From the NCBI RefSeq assembly GCF_022812285.1, contig NZ_CP093300.1, positions 2,108,001 to 2,172,000 of the forward strand: a DNA stretch of 64,000 nucleotides, read 5' to 3'. This document shows, in pieces, positions 8,375-17,859 of the stretch. The notes below the pieces were generated by a model. It worked only from the letters and a program-made list of their open reading frames with translations. It searched no databases and was not told where the DNA came from. Each line of letters starts with the position of its first letter. Position 1 is the first letter of the stretch. The position numbers and the translations under genes are program-made. Source of the stretch: Alkalihalobacillus sp. LMS39 (GTDB taxonomy: Bacteria > Bacillota > Bacilli > Bacillales > Bacillaceae_F).

Positions 8375-8806
8375 GTGGGGAAAGGTATATTTTCATATAA
8401 AACAATCATTCATGCACAAAAAGATGAAGTTTGGCGCTTTTTTTCAACTGCAGAAAACTTAGCAAAAATTACGTCTTTCCCAAAAGTTAGAATCACATCT
8501 GACCCTGAAACGAAAAAAGGGAACCATATCGTAATGGAACTTCAGTTTTTTCTTTTCACTTTTCATTGGACAGCTATTATTACAGCTGTAACAGACGATT
8601 ATTTTATTGATGAAGCTATTAAAGTGCCTTTTCCTCTCATCGCATGGAAACATAAGCATCATCTGCATGCAGAAAATGGAGTAACCGTCATGACAGATAC
8701 TGTTGAGTATGAATCTATCATTCCGTCATCTTTATTAAAACCTTTTTTCTATGGGATGTTTCAGAGCCGAAAAAAAGCGATTCAGCATTATTTTAAAAAC
8801 CAGTAG
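8375..8806 (+). CDS. SRPBCC-fold ligand-binding protein
   Basis: 143-aa soluble protein of the START/Bet v1-like (SRPBCC) fold: F-TIIHAQKDEVWRFFSTAENLAKIT at the N-terminus, central beta strands, and a long C-terminal helix (MFQSRKKAIQHYF). Such proteins bind lipids or other hydrophobic ligands. Start GTG 8375 is set by AGGGAG at 8361-8366; the in-frame GTG 8366 overlaps that site. Monocistronic; the ligand is unknown. Confidence 0.75.
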   Translation: MGKGIFSYKTIIHAQKDEVWRFFSTAENLAKITSFPKVRITSDPETKKGNHIVMELQFFLFTFHWTAIITAVTDDYFIDEAIKVPFPLIAWKHKHHLHAENGVTVMTDTVEYESIIPSSLLKPFFYGMFQSRKKAIQHYFKNQ

Positions 8807-8827
8807 GGATGAGTTTCCTACTGGTTT
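8797..8827. terminator. Bidirectional terminator after the SRPBCC gene and namA
   Basis: 11-bp stem AAACCAGTAGG / CCTACTGGTTT (8797-8807 / 8817-8827) overlapping the SRPBCC stop codon. The T run is better on the minus strand. Confidence 0.75.
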
Positions 8828-8847
8828 ATATTGAAAGATAAGAAAAA

Positions 8848-8942
8848 TTTTGGTGTAGCAGTGAAGCCTTGAAAGCTATTTCAAGAAGAGAGAAGGCTCC
8901 GCACTTCACTTGAAACGAAAAGACGCTCCGTGTTTTTCTTAT
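8848..8942. repeat. Dispersed repeat copy
   Basis: Carries TTTTGGTGTAGCAGTGAAG, GGCTCCGCACTTCACTTGAAA and ACGCTCCGTGTTTTTCTTA, the same three blocks as the copy at 7556-7690. It ends next to the namA stop. Confidence 0.6.
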
Positions 8943-8946
8943 TATA

Positions 8947-9957
8947 TTACCAGCCTCGTTCGTATTGTACGGGGCTTTGAATCGACGTATGAAGTTCACT
9001 TGCAGCCACTCGTGGCCAATATGGATTTCGTAACAACTCTCTTGCAATAAAAATTAAGTCTGCACGCTTGTTTTGTAAAATTTCCTCTGCTTGTAATCCA
9101 GAAGTAATTAAACCAACGGCCCCTGTTGCGATATTCGCTTGTTCTCGAATCGTCTCTGCATGTTTTACTTGATAACCTGGATATGGTTGAATAGGAGCAG
9201 ATACAACACCGCCAGTGCTACAATCGATTAAATCGACACCTTGATTTTTCATCCAAACGGATAACGTCACGAAGTCTTCCATTGAATTTCCACCCTCTGC
9301 ATACTCTTCTGCCGATATACGGACCATTAATGGTCCATCCCAAACGGTTTGAACAGAAGTAATAACTTCAGATAAAAAGCGATAGCGATTTTCTAAAGTT
9401 CCTCCGTATGAGTCGGTTCGCTTGTTTGTAAGTGGTGAAAGAAATTCGTTAATTAAATAACCGTGTGCTGCGTGTAGTTCAATAACATCAAAACCCGCTT
9501 GCTTCGCCCGTAAAACACTGTCGCGAAACGCTTTAATCGTATTTTTGATGTCTTGTTCGTTCATTTCAATAGGGACTTTCATTGTATCGCTATATGGAAT
9601 CGGAGAAGGGGCATAGACATCACCATCTGCCATCCCTTTGCGGCCAGCATGGGCAATTTGAATAGCTACCTTTGATCCATACTCATGAACCCCATTCACA
9701 ATTTTTTGTAAGCCTTCAATTTGTTCGTCTTCCCAAATTCCTAAATCAGAATTGGAAATTCGCCCTTCTTTTGTAACCGCGGTTGCTTCCACCATAATTA
9801 ATCCGACTTGTCCAACGGCTCGACTAACATAATGGGTAATATGGAAATCTGTTACTTTTCCATCTTGGTGAGCTGAATACATACACATAGGAGACATGAC
9901 GATTCGATTTGGCAATGTTACACTTTTGATTGTGTATGGTGAAAATAATGTTGTCAT
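8947..9957 (-). CDS. namA: NADPH dehydrogenase NamA (old yellow enzyme, YqjM)
   Basis: FMN-dependent ene-reductase of 336 aa that reduces alpha,beta-unsaturated carbonyls with NADPH and is linked to detoxification. The YqjM-subclass cysteine is present in [10 protein letters not shown] (Cys25), with the nearby Tyr27; the substrate histidines sit in [28 protein letters not shown] follows. AAGGGGTGG precedes the ATG. Monocistronic. Confidence 0.95.
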   Translation of the reverse strand: MTTLFSPYTIKSVTLPNRIVMSPMCMYSAHQDGKVTDFHITHYVSRAVGQVGLIMVEATAVTKEGRISNSDLGIWEDEQIEGLQKIVNGVHEYGSKVAIQIAHAGRKGMADGDVYAPSPIPYSDTMKVPIEMNEQDIKNTIKAFRDSVLRAKQAGFDVIELHAAHGYLINEFLSPLTNKRTDSYGGTLENRYRFLSEVITSVQTVWDGPLMVRISAEEYAEGGNSMEDFVTLSVWMKNQGVDLIDCSTGGVVSAPIQPYPGYQVKHAETIREQANIATGAVGLITSGLQAEEILQNKRADLIFIARELLRNPYWPRVAASELHTSIQSPVQYERGW

Positions 9958-10018
9958 ATGTAAACCACCCCTTATTTTTCGTGTTTCAAAATAAATAGTA
10001 TCATGTTCAAAAACAAAA

Positions 10019-10050
10019 ATAAAACAAGAGAGCCTGGTATACTCTCTTGT
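10019..10050 (-). terminator. Terminator after cbpB
   Basis: Stem ACAAGAGAG / CTCTCTTGT (10024-10032 / 10042-10050). Read on the minus strand it is followed by TTTTATTTTTG, so it serves the CBS-domain gene. Confidence 0.82.
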
Positions 10051-10493
10051 TATTTTTCTTTTTGTAAATACCGATTGATTAAAGCTAAAATCGAACGTCT
10101 AGTCAAAATACCAATAAAGGAATTATCTTGGTCTACTATGCAAATAAAAGGGTGGTTAATAGACATCGCTAATGCTTTTGAGAATTTAGCTTCTTTTGGA
10201 ATCCAAGGTATTTTCGTATCCATTACATCTTCAACTTTACGCTCATGTAAACGATCCATTTCAATTCGTTCAAGCCCTAATATAGAATCTAAGATTAGTG
10301 ATTTACTAATTTGACCATGGAGTTTGTAATTCGAATCAAGGACAGGAATAGCAGAATAACCTGATTTTATTAGTACAAGCAAAGCGTGGTCAAGAGGATT
10401 ACCTAGTTGTACGTGAGCAACTTTATCCACAGAAATCATCAGTTTTTGTATTTCATTATCCATGATGTTGCTATCTTTGAGTTCTTGCATCAT
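10050..10493 (-). CDS. cbpB: c-di-AMP-binding CBS-domain protein CbpB (DarB/YkuL)
   Basis: 147 aa, the length of B. subtilis DarB, made of two CBS motifs. [31 protein letters not shown] and GLERIE are near-diagnostic of the CbpB/DarB group. In B. subtilis the apo form binds Rel and pyruvate carboxylase and c-di-AMP releases it. The second CBS motif is more divergent ([15 protein letters not shown]). ATG 10493 or 10490 could be the start. Confidence 0.9.
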   Translation of the reverse strand: MMQELKDSNIMDNEIQKLMISVDKVAHVQLGNPLDHALLVLIKSGYSAIPVLDSNYKLHGQISKSLILDSILGLERIEMDRLHERKVEDVMDTKIPWIPKEAKFSKALAMSINHPFICIVDQDNSFIGILTRRSILALINRYLQKEK

Positions 10494-10534
10494 GTTAGCA
10501 TCACTCTTCTCTCATTTTTTCCTAACCAACTATT

Positions 10535-10563
10535 ATAGTAGGTTGAAAGAGTATTTTTGTCAA
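10535..10563 (-). promoter_or_regulatory. Sigma-A promoter for cbpB
   Basis: On the minus strand, TTGACA (10563-10558), 17 bp, TACTAT (10540-10535), about 40 bp before the start. Confidence 0.6.
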
Positions 10564-10675
10564 CAAGAAAGCGTTTTCATTGTAAAAAAGTTTATGGAAA
10601 TTCATGAATATATGGCTTATTTTTTTAGGAAAGGTTAACAATAAGAAGTGAATAAATGGAAAGTGGGTGACAAAA

Positions 10676-10918
10676 GTGCATACAAAACAAACGGTAAAGT
10701 ATATATGCGAAAAATACCCTTCAGGAAATATATATTATTATAAACAAGAAATTATTACACATAATTGTTGGCAGGACGTTTCTTCTCTTTCTTGGTCTGC
10801 TAAACGTCCGATTTCAAAACAAACGTACTCAAAACGAAAAAAAGAAGGGTATTACACGGAAGAACTCGCCATTTCAAAACAACCTGCAGAAGTTATTCCT
10901 TTTGTCACAAAAAAGTAA
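10676..10918 (+). CDS. Small hypothetical protein
   Basis: About 80 aa, basic and Tyr/Lys-rich, with no signal peptide or membrane segment. I do not recognise a family. AAGTGGGTG at 10661-10669 is a fair Shine-Dalgarno site for GTG 10676; an in-frame GTG at 10667 is the alternative. It is divergent from cbpB and lies 74 nt before a lipoprotein gene. No clear terminator follows, so co-transcription with that gene is possible. Confidence 0.5.
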   Translation: MHTKQTVKYICEKYPSGNIYYYKQEIITHNCWQDVSSLSWSAKRPISKQTYSKRKKEGYYTEELAISKQPAEVIPFVTKK

Positions 10919-10992
10919 TGCATACAAGTATACCATTGTGAATCGATATGCTATTGTTATTCTTTAGGAAGAGAAAAAAGGGGAATTTAAAA

Positions 10993-11754
10993 ATGAAAAT
11001 TAAACTTTTTTTATTTGTTAGTTTACTATTTATATTGTCAGGTTGTAATATCGTTCAAGTTGAAGAAGAAAAACGTTTTTCTTTAGCTAGTGAAGGGATC
11101 GATTCCATACAACTATCACTATCCTATGGTGATGTTCAAGTAATAGGAGAGGCGGATCGCACAGAGATAGAAGTAGTTGCTACTTTTTTTGCGTATGGAG
11201 AAGAAATGGATGAAGCAGCTGGTTTTCTTGAAAAGAATTTACAACTAACGTTGGAAAAAAAGGAGAATCAAGCAGTTCTTCAAACGAAAATTGACCGAAG
11301 TGAAATGACAACAAATGATGGTCGTTTGCATCTTGTTCTCTATGTTCCTAATTCATTGGCTATCCATCATCGACAAGAATCAGGGATGTTATCGGTGCAA
11401 CATATTCGTAACGAAATCGACATTGTTCATGGAGCAGGTAATATAGAAATTGCCGATGTTGATGGGAATATTAAAATTGTAGATAGTGTAGGTACGATTA
11501 CGGCTGATAACGTAACAGGTGATTTAGAAATCAATAATAATTCGGGTCAACTAACGATTAATGAACTTGTTGGCAATGCTAAATTAATTGCGGGTAAGGG
11601 AGATTTGGAAGTCCATCATGTGATAGGAAATGTTAGTTTACGAAGTGGTTCGGGATCAGTTGAAATGAATGACATTAAAGGAGATGTTGACATCCTTGAA
11701 AATGCTGGTGGTGAGATCAACATAACAAATGTAGAAGGTACGATATTTGAATAA
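10993..11754 (+). CDS. DUF4097-type adhesin-like lipoprotein
   Basis: 253-aa lipoprotein: MKIKLFLFVSLLFILSGC ends in a clear lipobox with Cys18. The rest is a right-handed beta-helix-like repeat typical of DUF4097 proteins (GDVQVIGEADRTEIEVVATF, then repeated turns such as GNIEIADVDGNIKI, GDLEINNNSGQLTI and GSVEMNDIKGDVDI). Family members are often linked to envelope stress, but no partner is seen here. The start follows AAAAGGGGA; an in-frame start 45 nt upstream lacks this spacing. Confidence 0.82.
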   Translation: MKIKLFLFVSLLFILSGCNIVQVEEEKRFSLASEGIDSIQLSLSYGDVQVIGEADRTEIEVVATFFAYGEEMDEAAGFLEKNLQLTLEKKENQAVLQTKIDRSEMTTNDGRLHLVLYVPNSLAIHHRQESGMLSVQHIRNEIDIVHGAGNIEIADVDGNIKIVDSVGTITADNVTGDLEINNNSGQLTINELVGNAKLIAGKGDLEVHHVIGNVSLRSGSGSVEMNDIKGDVDILENAGGEINITNVEGTIFE

Positions 11755-11781
11755 CTAATCCGAAGTGCGATACTTGGAATT

Positions 11782-11812
11782 AAACCTTTCACCACGGTGA
11801 AAGGTTTTTTTG
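11782..11812 (+). terminator. Terminator after the DUF4097 lipoprotein
   Basis: Stem AAACCTTTCACC / GGTGAAAGGTTT (11782-11793 / 11796-11807) followed by TTTTT. Confidence 0.85.
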
Positions 11813-11865
11813 TTATATAATGTTGTAATCCTTATGTTATCTAGGTATACAGCGCGAAAGAATCA

Positions 11866-11894
11866 TTGACTTTTTGGTGAATGATGGATATAAT
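11866..11894 (+). promoter_or_regulatory. Sigma-A promoter for the sulfate assimilation operon
   Basis: TTGACT (11866-11871), exactly 17 bp, TATAAT (11889-11894). It leaves a leader of about 140 nt before cysH. Confidence 0.78.
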
Positions 11895-11899
11895 TCTAT

Positions 11900-12042
11900 T
11901 AAACTTATAATCCTGATAAAAATACAAGGAATTAAATATTGTGTTGGGCCACAATATGAGCGAAGTCCTAAGACTAAAATCTAAGTGGCAATTTTTTGGG
12001 ATATGTATACAATAACAAAGACTATAGCGGAGGGGGACTACA
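11900..12042 (+). promoter_or_regulatory. cysH leader with possible operator and weak hairpin
   Basis: The leader contains ATAATCC...GGAATTA (about 11909-11936), an interrupted inverted pair that could be a CymR-type operator. It also has GCCAC (11948-11952) able to pair with GTGGC (11985-11989), followed by AATTTTTT, a weak attenuator-like element. No S-box (SAM riboswitch) motifs are present, unlike the B. subtilis cysH leader. Confidence 0.3.
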
Positions 12043-12756
12043 ATGAGCGTTCCAACGTTTACATCGTTAACGGCTGAAGAATATGTTGAATTAAATGATG
12101 AAAAGCTTGCCCGAAAAGATGCGATTGACGTCTTGAAATGGGCCTATGAAACGTACGGAGATGATCTTGTGTATGCCTGTAGTTTCGGTGCTGAAGGTAT
12201 GGTGTTAATTGATTTAATTAGTAAAGTTAAAAAAGATGCAACCATCGTATTTTTAGACACCGATTTTCATTTTAAAGAAACATATCAATTAATTGATGAA
12301 GTAAAATCAAAATACCCAACTTTACAAATTCAACTAGTGAAACCTGAGCTGACACCAGAACAGCAAGCTCAAGAATATGGTGAAGAATTATGGAAAACAA
12401 GTCCAGATCAATGTTGTAAAATTCGAAAGCTCGTCCCACTTGAAAAAGAGTTAAGCAAGTATAGCGCTTGGATTTCAGGTTTGCGACGTGAGCAATCACC
12501 AACAAGGAAAAACACACAATATGTTAATAAAGATAATCGGTTTCAATCAGTTAAAATCTGCCCGTTAATCCACTGGACATGGGAAGAAGTTTGGATGTAT
12601 ATCCGTTTACACAAGCTTTCTTATAATCAGCTTCATGACCAAAATTATCCTAGTATTGGCTGTGAAAACTGTACATTGCCTGTTTCAAATGGTGGAGATT
12701 CACGGGAAGGTCGATGGGCAAATAGCCAAAAGACAGAGTGTGGCTTACACCAATAA
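12043..12756 (+). CDS. cysH: Phosphoadenosine/adenosine phosphosulfate reductase CysH
   Basis: 237-aa thioredoxin-dependent reductase converting PAPS or APS to sulfite. [12 protein letters not shown] gives the nucleotide loop and [12 protein letters not shown] follows. The cysteine pairs DQCCKIRK and GCENC, typical of the [4Fe-4S] APS-type enzymes, are present, and the catalytic Cys lies in the C-terminal ECGLHQ. The B. subtilis enzyme of this type accepts both substrates. First gene of the sulfate operon; GGAGGGGG precedes the ATG. Confidence 0.95.
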   Translation: MSVPTFTSLTAEEYVELNDEKLARKDAIDVLKWAYETYGDDLVYACSFGAEGMVLIDLISKVKKDATIVFLDTDFHFKETYQLIDEVKSKYPTLQIQLVKPELTPEQQAQEYGEELWKTSPDQCCKIRKLVPLEKELSKYSAWISGLRREQSPTRKNTQYVNKDNRFQSVKICPLIHWTWEEVWMYIRLHKLSYNQLHDQNYPSIGCENCTLPVSNGGDSREGRWANSQKTECGLHQ

Positions 12757-12792
12757 AAAAATCGAATGACAATGATGAAGGAGTGGAATTTT

Positions 12793-13938
12793 GTGAGTAC
12801 AAGTAAACCACATGGAGGAACATTAATTAACCGAATGGATTTGAATTACGATGTAACAACAATTTCGAAGGAAGTTGAACTAGATGATTTTGCATTATCT
12901 GATTTAGAACTAATTGCCAATGGGGCATTTAGTCCATTAACTGGCTTTTTAAATGAAGCTGACTATCGTTCAGTTGTTGACTCAATGCGTCTAGCCGATG
13001 GGACGGTTTGGAGTATTCCAATTACACTACCCGTTACAGAAGAAAAAGCGAATGAATTGACGATTGGAGATAAAGTGAAATTAGTGAAAGATGGTCAAGT
13101 GTATGGTGTGCTTGAACTATCTGAAAAATGGAGACCAGATAAAGAAAAAGAAGCTGAAAATGTGTATCGAACAAAAGATACTGCACATCCAGGCGTAAAG
13201 AAATTATTTGAACGTCCAGATGTGTATTTAGCTGGCCCAATCACTCAAGTAAAACGAGTTGAGCGCGATAAGTTTGAAACATACTACTTAGATCCAGTTG
13301 AAACAAGAGCAAAATTCAAAGAGCTAGGATGGAAACGTGTCGTAGGGTTCCAAACGAGAAATCCTGTCCATCGTGCTCATGAATATATTCAAAAATCAGC
13401 ATTGGAAATTGTCGACGGGCTCTTTTTAAATCCACTAGTCGGTGAAACAAAATCGGATGATATTCCAGCAGATGTTCGTATGGAAAGTTACGAAGTGTTA
13501 CTTGATAGTTATTATCCAAGAAATCGAGTGTTTTTAGCTGTATTTCCTGCCGCTATGAGATATGCAGGACCACGAGAAGCGATTTTCCATGCGATGGTTC
13601 GAAAAAATTATGGATGTACTCATTTTATTGTTGGTCGAGATCATGCTGGTGTTGGTGATTATTACGGGACGTATGATGCACAGTTAATTTTCTCTAACTT
13701 TACAGAAGATGAACTCGGTATTTTACCGTTGTTTTTTGAACACAGTTTTTATTGCAAAAAGTGTGGAAATATGGCTTCTACTAAAACATGTCCACATCCA
13801 AAGGAAGACCATGTTATTTTATCGGGGACGAAGGTGCGAGAAATGTTAAGTAATGGTCAAACGCCACCACCTGAATTTAGCCGTAAAGAAGTAGTTGAAG
13901 TGTTAATTAGAGGGATGCGTGCTAAAGTACAATCATAA
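12793..13938 (+). CDS. sat: Sulfate adenylyltransferase
   Basis: ATP sulfurylase of 381 aa making APS from sulfate and ATP. Catalytic motifs [12 protein letters not shown] and [11 protein letters not shown] are intact, and a C-terminal zinc knuckle ([16 protein letters not shown]) is present. The start is GTG 12793 ([14 protein letters not shown]), preceded by GAAGGAGTGG; the ATG at 12766 lies upstream of that site and adds nine residues absent in relatives. Confidence 0.95.
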   Translation: MSTSKPHGGTLINRMDLNYDVTTISKEVELDDFALSDLELIANGAFSPLTGFLNEADYRSVVDSMRLADGTVWSIPITLPVTEEKANELTIGDKVKLVKDGQVYGVLELSEKWRPDKEKEAENVYRTKDTAHPGVKKLFERPDVYLAGPITQVKRVERDKFETYYLDPVETRAKFKELGWKRVVGFQTRNPVHRAHEYIQKSALEIVDGLFLNPLVGETKSDDIPADVRMESYEVLLDSYYPRNRVFLAVFPAAMRYAGPREAIFHAMVRKNYGCTHFIVGRDHAGVGDYYGTYDAQLIFSNFTEDELGILPLFFEHSFYCKKCGNMASTKTCPHPKEDHVILSGTKVREMLSNGQTPPPEFSRKEVVEVLIRGMRAKVQS

Positions 13939-13969
13939 TGAATGGAACAAATAGAGAAAGGTGAGCGTT

Positions 13970-15049
13970 ATGACATTAACAATCGTAGCATTTGCTATCG
14001 CCCTATTTTTTGCCATGAACATTGGAGCGAGTGGCACTGCTGCTGCAATGGGACCTGCATATGGTGCAGGAGCAATCAAAACGAAACGAACAGCAATGAT
14101 TCTTGTTGCCGTGTTTGCCTTATTAGGGGCTTTAGCTGGAGGAGAAGTTGTAAAAACAATTGGCAGTGGTATCATTCCAGCTGAAATAGTTGATGTTCCG
14201 GTTGTTATTGTTATTCTTGCTGCAGCTTGCCTGTCATTGTTTATTGCAAACTTATTAGGCATCCCCCTTTCAACGAGTGAAGTTGTAGTAGGCTCAATCG
14301 TTGGAGCGGGTATTGCATATCAAGCTTTATATTTTGAGCGACTCATCGTCATTGTTTCATTTTGGGTTATTGTTCCTATCGTTGGTTTTCTTCTTGCTTT
14401 TATTGCAGGAAAGTTCATCCAAACTGCAGAAAAAAAATGGCCTCAAATTAAAGGAAGAGGAAAATGGCATAAGTGGCTAGTCTTTTTGCTTATTTTAGCG
14501 GGATGTCTTGAAGCTTTTGCTGCCGGAATGAACAATGTCGCTAATGCTGTTGGTCCATTAGTTGGTGCTGGATTGATTGGTGTAAATTCAGCAGTCATTG
14601 TTGGGGGTATTTTTGTTGGATTAGGAGCTATTTTTCTTGGAGGAAGAGTACTTGAAACGAACGGTAAAAAAATAACGAGTTTAAGTTTGTTACAAGGAAC
14701 AGCCGTTTCGACAACAGGTGGAACACTTGTTATTATCGCTTCTATCTTTGGGTTACCGGTTCCATTAACTCAGGTGACAACATCTGCCATTGTTGGAATT
14801 GGAACAGCAGAAAATGGCTTTCGACTTTGGCAAAAATCGATTATAAAAAAAATCGTAAAAGTATGGGTTGTATCTCCTGTTTTTTCACTTGTTTTATCGT
14901 ATGGACTCATTGTCTTGTTTTTACAATCAGATTATTATACGATTTTTGTTATCATAAGTGTGTTTATTGCCACGGTAGGTGCAATAAGTTTAGCACGTGC
15001 ATCGAAAAAAGAAAATAGTGCCATCCATGATCAAGGTGGCGGGATTTAA
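13970..15049 (+). CDS. cysP: Sulfate permease of the Pit family (CysP)
   Basis: 359-aa membrane protein of the inorganic phosphate transporter (PiT) superfamily with two internal repeats, each carrying the family signature (GASGTAAAMGPAYGAGAI and GMNNVANAVGPLVGAGLI). Between sat and cysC, as in B. subtilis where CysP imports sulfate, sulfate is the likely substrate. AAAGGTG places the start at ATG 13970. About ten membrane spans. Confidence 0.9.
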   Translation: MTLTIVAFAIALFFAMNIGASGTAAAMGPAYGAGAIKTKRTAMILVAVFALLGALAGGEVVKTIGSGIIPAEIVDVPVVIVILAAACLSLFIANLLGIPLSTSEVVVGSIVGAGIAYQALYFERLIVIVSFWVIVPIVGFLLAFIAGKFIQTAEKKWPQIKGRGKWHKWLVFLLILAGCLEAFAAGMNNVANAVGPLVGAGLIGVNSAVIVGGIFVGLGAIFLGGRVLETNGKKITSLSLLQGTAVSTTGGTLVIIASIFGLPVPLTQVTTSAIVGIGTAENGFRLWQKSIIKKIVKVWVVSPVFSLVLSYGLIVLFLQSDYYTIFVIISVFIATVGAISLARASKKENSAIHDQGGGI

Positions 15050-15143
15050 TGAAAGAGGGATTTGTTGACAAAGTGGGTGATTCCCTCTATCTTAAATACA
15101 GAGTAAATCAATATGATTTATGATAAATGGGACGGTGAATAAA

Positions 15144-15746
15144 GTGTCAACTGAAAATAAAAACATTGTATGGCATGAAACGACAGTATCAAAACAAGAA
15201 CGTCAGGAAAAATATAATCATAATAGCGCTGTGTTATGGTTTACAGGACTATCAGGAGCAGGGAAATCGACGCTAGCAAATGCTGTTGAGCATAAATTAT
15301 TTGAACGTAACGTTCATAGTTATGTCCTTGATGGTGATAATATCCGTCATGGTTTAAACAAAGGATTGGGTTTTAGTGATGAAGACCGAAAAGAAAATAT
15401 TCGCCGCATTGGAGAAGTCGCAAAATTATTTGTTGATGCGGGTGTAATTACATGTACAGCGTTTATTTCGCCGTTTCGTGAAGACCGTGACAATGTGAGA
15501 GCGATTTTAGAAGATGGTGAATTTATTGAAGTTTATGTAAAGTGTGCGTTAGAAACGTGTGAGCAACGCGACCCTAAAGGACTATACAAAAAGGCTAGAT
15601 CAGGTGAAATTCCTGAATTTACAGGAATTAGTTCTCCTTATGAAGAACCACAATCACCTGAATTAATTGTCGAAACAGATAAGGTATCAATTGAGGAAGC
15701 TGCCGAACAAGTGTTATTATATTTAGAGAGCAAAGGAATTATATAA
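15144..15746 (+). CDS. cysC: Adenylylsulfate kinase
   Basis: 200-aa APS kinase. The Walker A loop [12 protein letters not shown], the [10 protein letters not shown] motif and FISPFREDR are all intact. It phosphorylates APS to PAPS ahead of CysH. GTG 15144 gives the family-typical N-terminus ([16 protein letters not shown]) and follows GGGACGG; the ATG at 15120 adds a non-conserved extension. Confidence 0.94.
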   Translation: MSTENKNIVWHETTVSKQERQEKYNHNSAVLWFTGLSGAGKSTLANAVEHKLFERNVHSYVLDGDNIRHGLNKGLGFSDEDRKENIRRIGEVAKLFVDAGVITCTAFISPFREDRDNVRAILEDGEFIEVYVKCALETCEQRDPKGLYKKARSGEIPEFTGISSPYEEPQSPELIVETDKVSIEEAAEQVLLYLESKGII

Positions 15747-15772
15747 GTTTGCTACAATAAGGGGGGAATATA

Positions 15773-17392
15773 ATGGCTTACGAAAAAGTATGGGCTCAAG
15801 ATACGAGTAAGTTAAATAAAGATGAATTAAAAAAGCTGGAGAAAGATGGCTTAACGATTCTTGATGATATTCAAGTTTATGCAAAACAAGGATTTGATGC
15901 GATTCCAAAAGAAGACTGGAGTTTATTCAAGTGGGCTGGTCTTTATTTACAAAAGCCAAAAGAAGACGGCTATTTTATGATGCGTGTTAATATCCCGTCT
16001 GGAATTATTACGAATGAGCAAGCAGAAGTTCTAGCTGGAATCGGTCGTGATTATGGACGAGATGTTATCGATATTACAACACGCCAAGCGATTCAATTTC
16101 ACTGGTTAACGATTGAACAAATGCCAGATATTTTTGACCGCTTAAAAAGTGTTGGTTTATCTTCTGTTGGTGCATGTGGAGACATTCCAAGAACGATTGT
16201 TGGAAATCCGTTAGCTGGAATTGACCCAAATGAATTGTTTGATACGAGACAAATTGTCGACGATATTTATTGGTTTTTCCAAAGTAACGAAGAGTTTTCA
16301 AACTTACCGCGTAAATATAAAATGTCAATTTCTGCGAATGTTAATAATGCAGGACACGACCGCATTAACTGCTTAGCATTTACACCAGCAGTAAAAGAAA
16401 TTGATGGAGAAGAAGTGCTTGGGTTCCATATTAAAGTAGGGGGCGGATTATCGTCTAAACCTTACTTAGCCGAAGAACTAGATGTGTTTGTTACTAAAGA
16501 GCAGACGAAAGATGTAGCAATTGCGATTACAACGATTTATCGTGATTTTGGCTATCGTGAAAAACGACACCGTGCTCGCTTGAAGTTTTTAATTGCGGAT
16601 TGGGGTCCTGAAAAATTCAAGGAAAAATTACTTGAGTACATTGAGCTTCCTTCAAAAGGAACTTGTCAAATTAAAGAGTGGAATGCTGGTTATTTCTATG
16701 GTGCTCATAAACAAAAGCAAGAAGGGCTAAGCTATGTTGGATTTAATGTCCCAGTTGGACGAATGGATTCTGCAGAATGGTTCGATCTTGCCCGCATAGC
16801 AAAGGAATACGGAAATGGTGAGATTCGCACGTGTAACTCACAAAATCTTGTTATTCCAAATGTTCCAGATGAAAAGGTTGAAGCACTCCTACAAGAGAAG
16901 TTATTTGAGCGAATTACAACGTCACCAAAAAACTTCATGGCCTATTCTGTTTCCTGTACAGGAATTGAATATTGTAACCTTGCTTTAGTTGAGACAAAAG
17001 AACAAATGAGACGTGTGGCAGCATACTTGGATGAAAAAATCGATATTGATGTCCCAGTTCGTATTCATATGGTCGGTTGTCCTAACTCATGTGGTCAACG
17101 TCAAATTGCGGATATTGGTTTGCAAGGAATTAAAATGAAGACGAAAGATAAAGGTATGGTCGAAGCATTTGAAATTCATGTTGGGGGAACGTTAGAAAAA
17201 GACATCGCCCAATTTAATGAAAAATTAAAAGGGAAAATCAGTGCCGATGATATTTCAGACGTCCTTGTTCAGTTATTACAATATTTCAAAGACAACAAAG
17301 AAGCAAAAGAGGATTTTTATCATTTTGTGAAACGTGTTGGCATTGAAACATTACAAACGCAATTAGATGGAATTCTTGGTGAGGCTTCTTAA
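15773..17392 (+). CDS. Ferredoxin-type sulfite/nitrite reductase (siroheme, [4Fe-4S])
   Basis: 539-aa monomeric reductase with two ferredoxin-like half domains and siroheme/Fe-S catalytic domains. Cluster ligands are visible as SCTGIEYC and GCPNSCGQ. It belongs to the ferredoxin-dependent nitrite/sulfite reductase family and not to the CysJI type. Its place after cysH-sat-cysP-cysC makes sulfite the likely substrate, although such proteins are often annotated as nitrite reductase. Siroheme could come from the genes at 22.7-25.6 kb. Confidence 0.88.
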   Translation: MAYEKVWAQDTSKLNKDELKKLEKDGLTILDDIQVYAKQGFDAIPKEDWSLFKWAGLYLQKPKEDGYFMMRVNIPSGIITNEQAEVLAGIGRDYGRDVIDITTRQAIQFHWLTIEQMPDIFDRLKSVGLSSVGACGDIPRTIVGNPLAGIDPNELFDTRQIVDDIYWFFQSNEEFSNLPRKYKMSISANVNNAGHDRINCLAFTPAVKEIDGEEVLGFHIKVGGGLSSKPYLAEELDVFVTKEQTKDVAIAITTIYRDFGYREKRHRARLKFLIADWGPEKFKEKLLEYIELPSKGTCQIKEWNAGYFYGAHKQKQEGLSYVGFNVPVGRMDSAEWFDLARIAKEYGNGEIRTCNSQNLVIPNVPDEKVEALLQEKLFERITTSPKNFMAYSVSCTGIEYCNLALVETKEQMRRVAAYLDEKIDIDVPVRIHMVGCPNSCGQRQIADIGLQGIKMKTKDKGMVEAFEIHVGGTLEKDIAQFNEKLKGKISADDISDVLVQLLQYFKDNKEAKEDFYHFVKRVGIETLQTQLDGILGEAS

Positions 17393-17586
17393 TGTATCTT
17401 TTTAAAATGGAAGTTGTACTTGATATTGGAAATGTCGTTGTCATTGTCTGTGCGAAAGACGATGAATCTGCTTTTTCGTTAGCTGAAATCGAGATTGAAC
17501 AACATTATTTAAAACTTCCAGACATTAAAGAGCTTAGTATTGTCGAAAAGAAGCCGGTTCGAAAAGGCGCTGGATTTGTAATTTAA
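17392..17586 (+). CDS. DUF3906 small protein
   Basis: 64-aa protein starting within the stop of the reductase gene (TAATG), so translationally coupled. The fold looks like a small alpha/beta domain (MYLFKMEVVLDIGNVVVIVCAKDDESAFSLAEIEI). The family is found in Bacillaceae next to this reductase; the function is unknown, perhaps as a partner or assembly factor. Last gene of the sulfate operon. Confidence 0.75.
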   Translation: MYLFKMEVVLDIGNVVVIVCAKDDESAFSLAEIEIEQHYLKLPDIKELSIVEKKPVRKGAGFVI

Positions 17587-17588
17587 AT

Positions 17589-17634
17589 AACCCCCCAAAA
17601 AGGTGTGGAATAGAAACCTTTGGGGGTTTTTTGT
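17589..17634 (+). terminator. Terminator of the sulfate operon
   Basis: AACCCCCxAAAxAGGT-type arm at 17589-17604 pairs with ACCTTTGGGGGTT at 17616-17628, followed by TTTTTTG. Confidence 0.85.
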
Positions 17635-17650
17635 TTTAAAATGATACGTT

Positions 17651-17829
17651 CGGACATATGCTCCGTTATTTATTGCTTTTTCACATGGTTGGACTTTCAT
17701 TCGGACATTCATTCCCCTATTAAAAGCAATTCTACAAGAGTCTCCCTTAAAAAGCTATGATAGCGGAACGTACGTCCGTTAAAGTTTCAAAAGTGATATC
17801 TTTTAATTGAATAGCGGAACTTATGTCCG
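17651..17829. repeat. Nested inverted repeats with CGGACATATGTTCCG-type arms
   Basis: Four arms: CGGACATATGCTCCG (17651-17665), CGGACATTCATTCCC (17702-17716), then in opposite orientation CGGAACGTACGTCCG (17764-17778) and CGGAACTTATGTCCG (17815-17829). The same arm pair occurs at 63066-63131. The stretch fills the gap between two convergent genes; I see no coding sequence in it. Confidence 0.75.
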
Positions 17830-17859
17830 AACGAGTCTAACAGTAACTTTCCATTCTTA

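Noticed and set aside
10003-10314. Plus-strand frame opposite cbpB
   Set aside because: It is a shadow of the well-supported CBS-domain gene and has no ribosome binding site.
11895-12042. SAM riboswitch before cysH
   Set aside because: No conserved S-box core segments are found.
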